Shown here: piece after piece, positions 1 to 7,976 of the stretch
Layout: every line of letters begins with the position of its first letter
How positions within the stretch are numbered: the first letter of the stretch is position 1
Origin: CAG-103 sp963627135
GTDB lineage: Bacteria; Bacillota; Clostridia; Oscillospirales; Oscillospiraceae
Assembly: GCA_963627135.1 (NCBI GenBank)
Contig: CAVFZY010000004.1
Coordinates: forward strand, 1 to 35,258
DNA length: 35,258 nt
Direction: 5' to 3'
Translations under genes and position numbers: made by a program
Notes under the pieces: model-generated
Database searches by the model: none
Told to the model about the DNA's origin: nothing
Seen by the model: only the letters and a program-made list of their open reading frames with translations

Positions 1-131
1 GCAACAAGATCACCAATGCTGCCGGACGGCGCGTATGGGGCTTTTTCGGTATTGAGGCGATTGCAAAGCCCAATATAAACGGGTTTTCTGATGTCTCAGA
101 GCGTACGTACGTACCGGAGGAATGGCGATGA
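1..131 (+). CDS. 3' end of an unidentified ORF, cut by window edge
   Basis: An open frame (codons starting at position 3) runs in from the left edge and stops at TGA 129-131, giving about 42 residues that end in RTYVPEEWR. I do not recognise the family. The next small ORF starts inside this stop codon (ATGA overlap), which suggests translational coupling and supports the frame being real. A (GTAC)n stretch lies near 101-114. It could equally be a decayed end of a mobile-element gene. Confidence is low because so little is visible. Confidence 0.3.
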   Translation, partial: NKITNAAGRRVWGFFGIEAIAKPNINGFSDVSERTYVPEEWR

Positions 132-235
132 ATTTTCTTGCCGTCGTATCGTGTACGTATGTACGCAGCGTTTCTCCCCAAACACCGCCATATAGGAGAA
201 GCGCTGACCAGCAGAGCCTATATTTTCGGGCATAA
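128..235 (+). CDS. Small ORF of 35 aa, unknown
   Basis: ATG 128 overlaps the stop of the preceding partial ORF. A GGAGG at 116-120 sits 7 nt upstream, so the ribosome binding site and start are good. The 35-residue product starts MNFLAVVSCTYVRSV and is rich in Ser, Pro and Arg; it has no domain I recognise. It is either a coupled short peptide or a relic of accessory DNA. The 138-509 frame overlapping it shows no convincing start signal. Confidence 0.22.
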   Translation: MNFLAVVSCTYVRSVSPQTPPYRRSADQQSLYFRA

Positions 236-659
236 ATCAAGCCAAGTGGAATCCGCAAATTATTTGCCTGATGGCAGAAGTGGTTTCACGGAATCGCGCT
301 TCTCGGAACAGCAAAGCAGATGCGCGGAAACGTGGGAAATCGTACGGTTTAGAGCAAAGTCACACGGAGCAGAAAAGTCGATAGGTGTCACCTGTGAACA
401 GGACATCATAACGGCAATTCTGAGCAGATTTGAGTGCAACGGAACTATTCACGATACAGCGAAGCGGATGCGCCGGATGGCGTGCTGGCTTCGCTTTTTC
501 ATCATCTGAATTTTGGAGGGAATTTGAATATGAGTATTGGTATGCCGGATATGTAAAATCCGGACAGCTAATCTTTTGCTGTCCGAATCTCGCACTGTAG
601 GATATTGCATTCTCTGTTGATGTTTGAACAAGAAAAGCGGACTTTCTGTAAATCGCCTC
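236..659. other. Gene-poor accessory stretch with mini-ORF and hairpin
   Basis: No confident gene lies here. Frames on both strands are open but lack ribosome binding sites and recognisable domains; one plus frame ends at 509 with GTIHDTAKRMRR, which resembles a helix-turn-helix fragment but is too short to call. A strong GGAGGG (515-520) precedes an 8-codon ORF at 530-556 (MSIGMPDM). An 8-bp perfect hairpin follows (CGGACAGC 561-568 pairing with 578-585), without a T-run. The stretch looks like residue of mobile or decayed DNA upstream of secG. Confidence 0.4.
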
Positions 660-688
660 TTGCAATGCACCAGATGTTGTGATATAGT
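660..688 (+). promoter_or_regulatory. Sigma-A promoter of secG
   Basis: The -35 box TTGCAA (660-665) and -10 box TATAGT (683-688) are separated by exactly 17 nt. Transcription would start near 695, about 40 nt before the secG start codon. Confidence 0.7.
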
Positions 689-736
689 AACTTCATTATG
701 TTAGATGATTTTCCCTACCATGAAAGGATGAATACC

Positions 737-988
737 ATGACTACTTTGGAACTGATTCTGACGATTATCCAGCTGATTTCCGGTCTAGCCGTGACCGTAA
801 TCGTGCTGATGCAGTCCGGCAAGAGCGCCGGCCTGTCGGGTGCCATTGCCGGCGGTGCGGAAACGTTCCTTTCCAAGGGCAAAGCCAAGACGCTCGATGC
901 CAAGCTCGCAAAAGCGACGAAGTGGTTCGGCCTCGTCTTTGTCATTTTGACGCTGGTGCTGACCGTCCTGATGCATAAGGGCGCGTAA
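737..988 (+). CDS. secG: SecG, preprotein translocase subunit
   Basis: SecG is the small membrane subunit of the SecYEG channel that exports unfolded proteins. The 83-residue product has two hydrophobic segments (about 3-23 and 56-78) around a glycine-rich cytoplasmic loop with the typical LMQSGKSAGLSGAIAGG signature, and family-typical length. I chose ATG 737 because GAAAGGA at 722-728 is 8 nt upstream; ATGs at 698 and 728 would add residues the family lacks. It is monocistronic here, with its own promoter and a strong terminator. In many Firmicutes secG is followed by rnr-smpB, which are absent here. Confidence 0.95.
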   Translation: MTTLELILTIIQLISGLAVTVIVLMQSGKSAGLSGAIAGGAETFLSKGKAKTLDAKLAKATKWFGLVFVILTLVLTVLMHKGA

Positions 989-1010
989 TTTCCGGCACAG
1001 CTGCAGAAAA

Positions 1011-1046
1011 GCGCATCCCCCGGCATTTCCGGGGGATGCGCTTTTT
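1011..1046 (+). terminator. Intrinsic terminator of secG (bidirectional)
   Basis: A perfect 11-bp GC-rich stem (1011-1021 with 1031-1041) with a 9-nt loop is followed by TTTTT. The opposite strand also gives a T-rich tail, so it can serve the convergent DUF436 gene. Confidence 0.9.
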
Positions 1047-1056
1047 CCTGTTTGCT

Positions 1057-1599
1057 TCAGTCCGGGTACTCTGCGCGGCTGCCGCCGATGAGCTTCGGAC
1101 GTGTGCGGGCAGCATTGACCGGCGCCTCCCCGATCGTCTTGACCGACAGGCGCAGCGGCACGGCCACGTGCTTGAGGTGCATGCCGATCATGGTGTTGCC
1201 GATATCAAGACCGGCGTCGGCCTTCACAAATTCGACCGCGACCGGGTCGTTCATTGCCTCATAGACCGCTGTTGCGAATGAGCCGCCGGCCTTCGGCCGC
1301 GGGCGGACGCAGACGATCTCGTACCCAAACCGCTCCGCATCGGCGCGCTCCATGATCAGGGCACGGTTGAGGTGCTCGCAGCACTGCGCCTCCAGGCAGA
1401 GGCCGCGCGCTTTCAGGACCGGCAGGATCTCATCGACCACGGCTTTTGCCGCCTCGGGGGTCGAGCCCTTGCCGATCTTCTGCCCCATGATCTCGCTCGA
1501 GGAGCAGCCGATTACGACCTGCTGGCCGGGCTTGAGCGCGGCAACATCCAGCAGTTCGAGCAGGGCCGCGCGGGCGGATTTACGAATCTCTTCATACAT
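1057..1599 (-). CDS. DUF436 / TIGR01440 family protein (YwlG-like)
   Basis: This 180-residue cytoplasmic protein belongs to the conserved Firmicutes family DUF436 (UPF0340), represented by B. subtilis YwlG. Its biochemical function is not established. Family hallmarks are visible: the N-terminal MYEEIRKSARAALLELL helix, VVIGCSSSEIMGQKIGKGS near residue 28-46, and CCEHLNRALIMER near residue 93. Length is normal for the family. A GGAG about 10 nt upstream supports the ATG. It is convergent with secG and shares its terminator; its promoter would lie in 1600-1660, where I see no clear boxes. Confidence 0.85.
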   Translation of the reverse strand: MYEEIRKSARAALLELLDVAALKPGQQVVIGCSSSEIMGQKIGKGSTPEAAKAVVDEILPVLKARGLCLEAQCCEHLNRALIMERADAERFGYEIVCVRPRPKAGGSFATAVYEAMNDPVAVEFVKADAGLDIGNTMIGMHLKHVAVPLRLSVKTIGEAPVNAARTRPKLIGGSRAEYPD

Positions 1600-1662
1600 A
1601 AATGGTCATCTCCAGACAGTTATTAAAAATTCTTATTTTCATTGTAGCACGGCGCAGTGCAT

Positions 1663-1691
1663 TTGACAATCCTCAGCGAGGCGTGTATCAT
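1663..1691 (+). promoter_or_regulatory. Sigma-A promoter of DUF3048 lipoprotein gene
   Basis: A consensus -35 TTGACA (1663-1668) and -10 TATCAT (1686-1691) are 17 nt apart. The predicted start near 1698 leaves a short leader before the AGGAGG at 1713-1718. Confidence 0.8.
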
Positions 1692-1727
1692 GAGCGTTGA
1701 CCAAATCATAACAGGAGGATTGCTGTT

Positions 1728-2759
1728 TTGAAACGCTTTTTTGCTTGTCTTCTCGCTGTGGCGCTGCTTACCTGCTCCGGCTGCGGCATCAAATCCGAAA
1801 TACCGTCGACCAATAACGCAGCAGAAAAAACGGAAGCCTATTACGCCCTGTTGACCGGTGAGCCGCTGAGCACCAAGCCGGAAAACACCCGGCCGTTTGC
1901 CGTCATGATCAACAACATCGTCTACGCGCAGCCGCAGGTCGGCATCAGCAACGCGGACATCATCTACGAGATCCCGGCCGAGGGCGGCATCACGCGCATG
2001 ATGGCGATCTTCAGCCACCTGTATGACGTCGAGTCTGTTGGCAGCATCCGCAGTCTGCGCCCGTATTACCTGAGCGTCGCCCTGTCGTATGACGCCATTG
2101 TCATCCACGCCGGCGGCAGCGAGCAGGCCTACAGCGATGTTACAACCTACAACGCCGACCATCTCGACGGCGTGCGTGATGGCAACACCAGTTCCATGTT
2201 CTACCGCGACGCCAGCCGCGGCCAGCACGGCTCGGAGCACACGCTGTTCTTCCACGGGGCAAATGTGGAGGCGCTCGTGAATCAATATAAGTTCCGCACC
2301 GAGCATGAGAGCAGCTACAAGACCGGCCTGAACTTCGCCGACAATGCTGTCCAGCAGTGCACCGGCGGCGCGGCCGCGAACGTGCAGGTGACGTTCAACA
2401 CATCCAAGAGCACGTCCTTCACCTACCATACCGACAGCGGCAAATATACGGCCGTACAGTATAAGGACGACTATAAGGACGGTGCAACCGGCGAAGCGGT
2501 TCCGTTTTCCAATCTGCTCATCCTCTCGGCAGATATGAAAACAGTGGACAGCTACGGCCGCCTGGCCGTCGACCTCATCGGCAGCGGCACCGGCTACTTT
2601 GTGACCGGCGGCGCGTATGTGCCGATCAAGTGGTCCCGCAGCGACATCAACAGCTGCTTTACTTACACGCTCGAGGACGGCACGGCACTGAACCTCTCGC
2701 GTGGCACGACCTATGTCGGCGTGATCCCGACCATCGACGGCAGCGCAAGCTTCAGCTGA
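1728..2759 (+). CDS. DUF3048 domain lipoprotein (YerB-like)
   Basis: This is a secreted lipoprotein of 343 residues. The N-terminus has a charged start (MKRFF), a hydrophobic core and a lipobox-like CSGC with the probable lipidated Cys at 19. The rest matches the DUF3048 family: RPFAVMINNIVYAQPQVGISNADIIYE and EGGITRMMAIF near residues 65-105, and a C-terminal half with IKWSRSD. B. subtilis YerB, the family namesake, is encoded next to pcrA; its role is unclear. The start is TTG, chosen because AGGAGG lies 9 nt upstream and no ATG fits. The gene has its own promoter and terminator. Confidence 0.88.
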   Translation: MKRFFACLLAVALLTCSGCGIKSEIPSTNNAAEKTEAYYALLTGEPLSTKPENTRPFAVMINNIVYAQPQVGISNADIIYEIPAEGGITRMMAIFSHLYDVESVGSIRSLRPYYLSVALSYDAIVIHAGGSEQAYSDVTTYNADHLDGVRDGNTSSMFYRDASRGQHGSEHTLFFHGANVEALVNQYKFRTEHESSYKTGLNFADNAVQQCTGGAAANVQVTFNTSKSTSFTYHTDSGKYTAVQYKDDYKDGATGEAVPFSNLLILSADMKTVDSYGRLAVDLIGSGTGYFVTGGAYVPIKWSRSDINSCFTYTLEDGTALNLSRGTTYVGVIPTIDGSASFS

Positions 2760-2783
2760 GGACAAAATCAAAGCATTTTGTAG

Positions 2784-2820
2784 CACTATGTGCGCGGGAA
2801 ACCGTGCACATAGTGTTTTT
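2784..2820 (+). terminator. Intrinsic terminator after DUF3048 gene
   Basis: CACTATGTGC (2784-2793) pairs perfectly with 2806-2815 across a 12-nt loop and is followed by TTTTTCTT. Confidence 0.85.
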
Positions 2821-2834
2821 CTTCCGCAGCACGG

Positions 2835-2864
2835 TTGCCTGTTCTCTAACATATTTGCTATAAT
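2835..2864 (+). promoter_or_regulatory. Sigma-A promoter of aminotransferase gene
   Basis: -35 TTGCCT (2835-2840) and a perfect -10 TATAAT (2859-2864) with an 18-nt spacer, about 45 nt upstream of the start codon. Confidence 0.7.
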
Positions 2865-2915
2865 AGCTGTGCAGCCGGGTGTGTCTGCTACAAGTGCTCA
2901 GAAAGGAAGATTGCT

Positions 2916-4136
2916 ATGACCTATAATTTTGATGAGATCATTGACCGCCGCCATACCAACGCGCTCAACACGGATGGTTTTCGCGGCTATATTTTTCACG
3001 CCGTCCCGGAAAAGGTGTTTGCTTTCAAGGACGAGGAATTTGTCCGCATGTGGGTCGCCGACATGGAATTTGGCGTGGCACCAGAGATCCTTGACGCGCT
3101 GCGCGCGCGGATCGACCGCCGCATTTTCGGCTATACCGGCCTGTATGACGATGAATATTACCGCACCTTTTCCAAATGGTGCAAGGATCACTATGACTGG
3201 GGTTTTCCCAAAGAGCAGCTGTGCGTCTCGCCGGGCATCATCCCCGCACTGTACCAGCTGACGGAAACGCTTTGCGGTCCGGACGAAAAGGTGCTGCTCA
3301 ACACACCGGCCTACGGTTATTTTCTCCACGCGGCGGAATATGCCGGCGTGGATGTGTTGACTTCCCCGCTGCACAAGAAGGTGGACGGCACGTTTGAGGT
3401 GAATCTCAAGGACTTCGAGCGCAAGTGTACCGATCCCGCCTGTAAGCTGGTGTTCTGGTGCAATCCACACAATCCCACCGGCCGTATGTGGACGGAGGAC
3501 GAGCTTCGGCAGGTGGGCGCGATCATCGAAAAGTATAACCTCTGGGTGGTATCCGACGAGATCCACTGCGACCTGATCCGCTGCGGCCGCCACCACATCC
3601 CGATGGCCAAAGTTATGGACAGCTATCCCAAGCTCATTACCTGTATGGCTCCAACCAAGACCTTTAATATGGCGGGGCTGGCATTTTCCAATATCATCAT
3701 TCGTGATCCGGCGCTGCGGGCGCGCTTTCAGGAGCGCGACAAGCTGTTCGGCATGGTCAATCCCATGTCGCTGACGGCGGCGCAGGCGGCCTATGCGCAC
3801 GGCGGCGCGTGGCATGAGGCACTCAAGCAATACCTCGACGAAAACTTTGCGTTTGTCAAGGCGTTTCTGGACCGGGAGCTGCCGGAGGCGGTCATGTACA
3901 TTCCGGAGGCGACGTATCTGGCATGGGTCGATCTGTCGCGCTGTCTGCTGGATGTGGCGGACCTGCCGGATTTCTTTGCCAACAAGGCGGGCGTGCTGCT
4001 GGAGGGCGGGGATTCCCTCTTCGTCGGCAACGCGAAAGGGTATGTGCGCCTGAATCTTGCCATGCCGCGCGCGATCATCCAGACTGGGCTGGAGCGGATG
4101 CACGATGCGATCCGCAAAGAGCAGGCAGAACATTAA
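2916..4136 (+). CDS. PatB/MalY-type PLP aminotransferase (C-S lyase)
   Basis: A 406-residue fold-type I PLP enzyme of the MalY/PatB subgroup, whose characterised members cleave cystathionine or cysteine conjugates (beta C-S lyase) and in MalY also act on the maltose regulator. Visible features: the N-terminal RRHTNALNTDGF start typical of PatB, MWVADMEFGVAPEI near residue 45-57, NPHNPTGR at 183-190, the PLP-phenol-binding Asp in SDEIHCDL (D214), and the Schiff-base Lys248 in APTKTFNMAGL. ATG 2916 has GAAAGGA upstream. Physiological substrate cannot be read from sequence; cystathionine beta-lyase is the likeliest label. Monocistronic. Confidence 0.9.
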   Translation: MTYNFDEIIDRRHTNALNTDGFRGYIFHAVPEKVFAFKDEEFVRMWVADMEFGVAPEILDALRARIDRRIFGYTGLYDDEYYRTFSKWCKDHYDWGFPKEQLCVSPGIIPALYQLTETLCGPDEKVLLNTPAYGYFLHAAEYAGVDVLTSPLHKKVDGTFEVNLKDFERKCTDPACKLVFWCNPHNPTGRMWTEDELRQVGAIIEKYNLWVVSDEIHCDLIRCGRHHIPMAKVMDSYPKLITCMAPTKTFNMAGLAFSNIIIRDPALRARFQERDKLFGMVNPMSLTAAQAAYAHGGAWHEALKQYLDENFAFVKAFLDRELPEAVMYIPEATYLAWVDLSRCLLDVADLPDFFANKAGVLLEGGDSLFVGNAKGYVRLNLAMPRAIIQTGLERMHDAIRKEQAEH

Positions 4137-4143
4137 AAAGTAA

Positions 4144-4189
4144 TAGGAAAAGCCCGATACGGCCACTGCCGTATCAGGCTTTTTCCTAT
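4144..4189 (+). terminator. Terminator after aminotransferase gene
   Basis: AGCCCGATACGGC (4151-4163) pairs with 4168-4180 with one mismatch and a 4-nt loop. It is flanked by an A-run and a T-run, so it can act in both directions. Confidence 0.85.
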
Positions 4190-4206
4190 CTCATTGGATT
4201 CGGAAA

Positions 4207-4441
4207 CCACCGGCTATGCCGGTGGAGGTATCCCGTAAAAAAGCTTTAGCCTCAAGCATCGAGTGAAGCGAGTTGAGAATAACAATCTAGCAAATTCGTA
4301 TGCACTCGATAAAAACGGCTGATGCCCGTTTACGGGCGGGGAGCATTTGATGCGAGTGAAAGCTAATTCAGTGCATCTTTAGATGCTCGCCGGTAAAAAG
4401 CCCTTCTAGGGCTTATTCAAGCCGCCGGCTTAGCCGGCGGT
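4207..4441. mobile_element. Small palindrome-ended element, IS200/IS605-like, non-autonomous
   Basis: About 235 bp without a coding frame, bounded by two related GC hairpins with 3-nt loops: CCACCGGC-TAT-GCCGGTGG (4207-4225) and CCGCCGGC-TTA-GCCGGCGG (4422-4440). Between them are further palindromes: CCCGTTTACGGG (about 4328-4339), GCATCTTTAGATGC and AGCCCTTCTAGGGCT near the right end, and a long-range pairing between ATCGAGTG and CACTCGAT. Subterminal imperfect hairpins and no tnpA fit a palindrome-associated element mobilised by an IS200/IS605 TnpA (Y1) transposase in trans, or an eroded IS605 right end with an omega-RNA-like fold. AT content is higher than in the neighbouring genes. Exact boundaries are uncertain. 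Confidence 0.6.
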
Positions 4442-4776
4442 CATGACTCCCACGTCTTCCAAACATCCGGGCAGTAACCGACGGTGGCCTGTCTGCCGTT
4501 GCGGACGATGGGTGTTTGCAGCAGGGACGGGTCCTCAAGCAGCCGCTCGATCTTATCCTGCTCATAGGCCAGATGCTGCACAAGTGCGTAGTCCGCTGCC
4601 TTGGGATTGAGCATGGCGTCAAGCCCGACGGCATTTTTCACGCTCATCAGCTCGCCGCGGCTCATACCGTAGCGCAGCAGGTCGATGGCCTGATATGGGA
4701 TGCGGCGCTCCTTAAAATAGCGCTCGGCCTTTTTCGTGTCAAAGCATTTGGATTTGCCCCAGATCTGGATCTTCAT
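4441..4776 (-). CDS. ArsC/Spx-family thioredoxin-fold protein
   Basis: A 111-residue protein of the ArsC/YffB/Spx family. It opens MKIQIWGKSKCFDTKKAERYF; Cys11 occupies the position of the family's redox Cys, but the second Cys of a CxxC is missing, and the arsenate-reductase signature around the Cys is not present. True arsenate reduction is therefore doubtful; a YffB-like or regulatory redox role is possible. Start ATG 4776 has AGGGGAG upstream. It lies 15 nt after the RNase J gene and is probably co-transcribed with it. Its stop codon (4441-4443) directly abuts the right hairpin of the mobile element. Confidence 0.8.
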   Translation of the reverse strand: MKIQIWGKSKCFDTKKAERYFKERRIPYQAIDLLRYGMSRGELMSVKNAVGLDAMLNPKAADYALVQHLAYEQDKIERLLEDPSLLQTPIVRNGRQATVGYCPDVWKTWES

Positions 4777-4791
4777 GGTGCACTCCCCTGC

Positions 4792-6450
4792 TCAGACTTC
4801 GATGATCACGGGCAGCACCATGGGGCTGCGGCGCGTGGTCTTGTACAGATAACCGCTGATGTTCGACTTCACACGGCCCTTGATAGTCGCCCAGTCGTGC
4901 TGCTTCTGCCGCTCACAGCTGGCAAGACTCTCATTGACAACGCGCTTGAGTTCGCCCATGAGTGCCTCCGCCTCTTTGACATACACAAAGCCGCGGGTGA
5001 TGATCTCGGGATCGGCGACCGGCTTGCCGTTTTCGGACGAGAGCGTGATGATGGCCATAACGATGCCGTCCTCAGCCAGATGGCGGCGGTCGCGCAGCAC
5101 GGCGCTGCCGACGTCACCGATGCCGGTGCCGTCGATATACACGTCGCCCGCAGAAACACTGCTCGTCGCGCGCATACTGCGCTTGGTGATCTCGATCACT
5201 TCGCCGTTTTTTGCCACGAGCACATTTTTCGGCTCCACGCCCATGAGCTTTCCAATCTCGGCGTGCTTGCAGAGCATGCGGTACTCGCCGTGCACGGGGA
5301 TGAAGTAGTGCGGCCTTGTCAGCGCGAGCATCATCTTCAGTTCCTCCTGGCACGCATGGCCGGAGACGTGCAGCGGCGTGTTGCGGTCATAGATGACCTC
5401 TGCACCCTTCTGGAACAGCTCGTCGATGACGCGGCTGATCGTAATCTCATTGCCCGGAATGGCCGAGGCCGAGATGATGACACGGTCGCCTGCGTCGATC
5501 GTGACCTGCTTGTGCTCAGAGAACGCCATACGGTGCAGCGCCGACATCGGCTCGCCCTGGCTGCCGGTGCAGATGATGACAGTCTTGCTGCGCGGCAGGC
5601 TGCCGATCTGCGACATATCCATCATGACGCCGTCCGGAATATCCACATATCCGAGTTCCGTTGCCACACGCATAACATTTTCCATGCTGCGGCCGGTGAT
5701 GCCGACCTTGCGCTTATACTTTGCCGCCACATTGATGATCTGCTGCAGGCGGTGAACATTGGACGCAAATGTCGTAACGATGATGCGCTTATTGCAGTCT
5801 TTGAACAGTTCGTCAAAGCAGTCGATCACGCGCGCCTCCGAGGCACAGTAGCCGGGGCGCTCCACGTTCGTGGAGTCCGACAGCAGCGCGAGCACACCTT
5901 CGTTGCCGAGCTGGCCGAGGCGCGGCAGATCGATCATGCCGCCCTGAATGGGCGTGAGGTCGATCTTGAAGTCGCCCGTGTGGATGACGGTGCCGATCGG
6001 CGTCTTGATCGCCAGTGCGACGGAATCGGCAATGCTGTGGTTCGTGTGGATGAACTCAATCTCAAAGCAGCCGAGTTTGAACTTGTCGCCCGGTTTTTTC
6101 GTGAAGATCTGCGTGTGATAGAGCAGGTCGTGCTCTTCGAGCTTGAGCTCGATGATCGCTGCCGTCAGCGGGGTCGCATAGATCGGCATATCGAGCTGCT
6201 TGAGCACGTACGGGATCGCGCCGATATGGTCCTCATGTCCGTGCGTGATGACCATGCCGCGGATACGGTTCTTGTTTGCCTTCAGGTAGCTGATGTCCGG
6301 GATGACCATGTCCACGCCGTAGAGGTCCTGATCCGGAAAGCCCATGCCGCAGTCGACAAGGAACATATCCTTGCCATACTCGTAGACGGTGAGGTTCTTA
6401 CCGATCTCACCGAGCCCGCCGAGCGGGATAATTTTCAATTTGGATGCCAT
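4792..6450 (-). CDS. rnj: Ribonuclease J
   Basis: A 552-residue metallo-beta-lactamase/beta-CASP ribonuclease with 5'-3' exonuclease and endonuclease activity, central to mRNA turnover and rRNA maturation in Firmicutes. Visible: the N-terminal KIIPLGGLGEIGKNL, the zinc-binding HGHEDHIG (residues 70-77), SDSTNVERPG near 205, and FIPVHGEYRMLCKH near 385, followed by the C-terminal domain. Length matches RNase J1/J2. Only one copy is in this window, so J1 versus J2 cannot be decided. ATG 6450 has AAAGGAG 7 nt upstream. A promoter sits just downstream of recR. Confidence 0.95.
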   Translation of the reverse strand: MASKLKIIPLGGLGEIGKNLTVYEYGKDMFLVDCGMGFPDQDLYGVDMVIPDISYLKANKNRIRGMVITHGHEDHIGAIPYVLKQLDMPIYATPLTAAIIELKLEEHDLLYHTQIFTKKPGDKFKLGCFEIEFIHTNHSIADSVALAIKTPIGTVIHTGDFKIDLTPIQGGMIDLPRLGQLGNEGVLALLSDSTNVERPGYCASEARVIDCFDELFKDCNKRIIVTTFASNVHRLQQIINVAAKYKRKVGITGRSMENVMRVATELGYVDIPDGVMMDMSQIGSLPRSKTVIICTGSQGEPMSALHRMAFSEHKQVTIDAGDRVIISASAIPGNEITISRVIDELFQKGAEVIYDRNTPLHVSGHACQEELKMMLALTRPHYFIPVHGEYRMLCKHAEIGKLMGVEPKNVLVAKNGEVIEITKRSMRATSSVSAGDVYIDGTGIGDVGSAVLRDRRHLAEDGIVMAIITLSSENGKPVADPEIITRGFVYVKEAEALMGELKRVVNESLASCERQKQHDWATIKGRVKSNISGYLYKTTRRSPMVLPVIIEV

Positions 6451-6554
6451 TCGTAACTCCTTTACGTTCGCTTTCGGGCAGACTAATCCCCCGGAAGCAG
6501 GTTGATTTTTCGAAAAATATGTACGAAATGCGTTGTCTGTGGCAGCGGATAACC

Positions 6555-6583
6555 AGAGTATCCCCAGAAATCCGCACCGTCAA
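6555..6583 (-). promoter_or_regulatory. Sigma-A promoter of RNase J gene
   Basis: On the minus strand, -35 TTGACG (6578-6583) and -10 TACTCT (6555-6560) have a 17-nt spacer. It starts a few bases after the recR stop and gives a leader of about 100 nt. Confidence 0.5.
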
Positions 6584-6588
6584 ACCTG

Positions 6589-7188
6589 TTACATTTCCAT
6601 TCGGCCGGCCAGCGCCCGCAGGAGCGTGGCATCGTCCGCATATTCCAGATTGGAACCGACCGGAATGCCGTAAGCCAGACGCGTGATCTTCACGTCAAAC
6701 GGCTTGAGCAGGCGTGCGATGTACATCGCGGTCGCCTCGCCCTCTGTGTCGGGGTTCGTGGCCATGATGACCTCCGTGATCCCGCCGGCAGCCACACGCT
6801 TGACCAGTTCCTGGATCCGGATGTCGTCCGGGCCAATATGATTCATCGGCGATAATACGCCGTGCAGAACATGATAGACGCCGTTATATTCGCGGCTGCG
6901 CTCAAACGAGAGCACGTCGCGCGGCTGCGCCACGACGCAGATGGTGCTCTGGTCGCGCTTCGGAGAGGCGCAGATGGTGCACGTCTCCTGATCGGTGAGA
7001 TTCTGACAAACGCTGCAGCAGTGGATGTTTTTCTTGGCGTCCACAATGGCCGCGGCAAACTTCAGCGCCTCCTCATCCGGGAGGGCCAGAACATGAAACG
7101 CCAGCCGCTGCGCGCTCTTGCGCCCGACGCCGGGCAGCGCTGCGAACTGGTCAATGAGGTTTTCAAGTGCGTTCGGAAAAAATGACAT
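6589..7188 (-). CDS. recR: RecR, recombination mediator
   Basis: RecR works with RecF/RecO to load RecA at gaps. The 199-residue protein has the N-terminal helix-hairpin-helix (ALPGVGRKSAQRLAFH), the C4 zinc finger CCSVCQNLTDQETCTIC (about residues 53-69), a Toprim domain with VIMATNPDTEGEATA and the C-terminal LAYGIPVGSNLEYADDATL. I chose ATG 7188 (MSFFPNALENLI) over an in-frame TTG at 7209, because the length then equals the family standard and an AGGA lies about 10 nt upstream. It starts 17 nt after rpe. The dnaX and ybaB genes that often precede recR are absent here. Confidence 0.95.
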   Translation of the reverse strand: MSFFPNALENLIDQFAALPGVGRKSAQRLAFHVLALPDEEALKFAAAIVDAKKNIHCCSVCQNLTDQETCTICASPKRDQSTICVVAQPRDVLSFERSREYNGVYHVLHGVLSPMNHIGPDDIRIQELVKRVAAGGITEVIMATNPDTEGEATAMYIARLLKPFDVKITRLAYGIPVGSNLEYADDATLLRALAGRMEM

Positions 7189-7205
7189 GGTACTACCGTC
7201 CTGAA

Positions 7206-7859
7206 TCAAGCATTGCGGATAGCAGCGATAGCTGCCGCACGGTCACTCTGGCGGAACACGGCGCTACCGGCAACAAGTACGTTGGCGCCTGCCTGTTTCA
7301 CGAGCGGGGATGTCTCCGGGTCGATGCCGCCGTCCACCTCCAGTTTGCACGCGGGGTTGACCTGCCCGATCCGCTCATGCAGCTGCGCGATCTTCGGCAA
7401 CTGATCGGCCATGAAACGCTGGCCGCCGAAGCCGGGTTCCACCGTCATGACAAGCGCCAGATCCAGCAACGGCAGATACGGAATGAGCACGCTCTCCGGT
7501 GTTTTTGGCTTGATGGCAAGGCCGACCTTCTTACCATGCGTCTTCACGTCCTCAATCGCGGCGAAAATATCCTGTGGCTCGTCCGCCTCGACGTGGAACA
7601 CGACGAGATCCGCTCCGGCGTCGCAAAATTTGCCGACGTAGCGATGCGGCCGGTCGATCATCAGGTGCACATCCAGAAACATTGGCGTATGCTTGCGTAC
7701 GGACTTCACGACCGGAATGCCGATCGAGATATTCGGCACAAAAATACCGTCCATCACGTCAATATGGACGTAGTCCGCACCGCCGGTATCGATCTGGCGG
7801 ATGTCTTCGCCGAGCGCACAGAAGTCCGCCGAGAGAATGGAAGGTGCAATTTTCGTCAT
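7206..7859 (-). CDS. rpe: Ribulose-phosphate 3-epimerase
   Basis: Interconverts ribulose 5-phosphate and xylulose 5-phosphate in the pentose phosphate pathway. The 217-residue TIM barrel shows APSILSADF at the start, the metal/catalytic VHIDVMDG (about 34-41), DVHLMI (about 66-71), MTVEPGFGGQ near 138 and LEVDGGI near 174. I chose ATG 7859, since the GGAG at 7868-7871 overlaps the alternative GTG at 7868 and is 8 nt from this ATG. It forms an operon with recR. Confidence 0.95.
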   Translation of the reverse strand: MTKIAPSILSADFCALGEDIRQIDTGGADYVHIDVMDGIFVPNISIGIPVVKSVRKHTPMFLDVHLMIDRPHRYVGKFCDAGADLVVFHVEADEPQDIFAAIEDVKTHGKKVGLAIKPKTPESVLIPYLPLLDLALVMTVEPGFGGQRFMADQLPKIAQLHERIGQVNPACKLEVDGGIDPETSPLVKQAGANVLVAGSAVFRQSDRAAAIAAIRNA

Positions 7860-7923
7860 GGATATCACTCCAATCTATGGATATCCGGCGAGCCGGATGT
7901 AATCTGCACACTATAACTAAATT

Positions 7924-7952
7924 ATTATACACCTGTTACGGATATCCTGCAA
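7924..7952 (-). promoter_or_regulatory. Sigma-A promoter of rpe-recR
   Basis: On the minus strand, -35 TTGCAG (7947-7952) and a perfect -10 TATAAT (7924-7929) lie 17 nt apart. The leader holds a small hairpin (TCCGGC-TC-GCCGGA). It is divergent from the promoter of the YbaK gene. Confidence 0.75.
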
Positions 7953-7976
7953 GTGCCGGGGACAAAAAATCGCTGC

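Noticed and set aside
2898..4166. A 422-codon minus-strand frame over the aminotransferase
   Set aside because: Shadow of a clear aminotransferase; it also reads through that gene's terminator.
4516..6456. A 646-codon plus-strand open frame over RNase J
   Set aside because: Antisense shadow of the RNase J and ArsC-like genes, with no ribosome binding site or recognisable protein.
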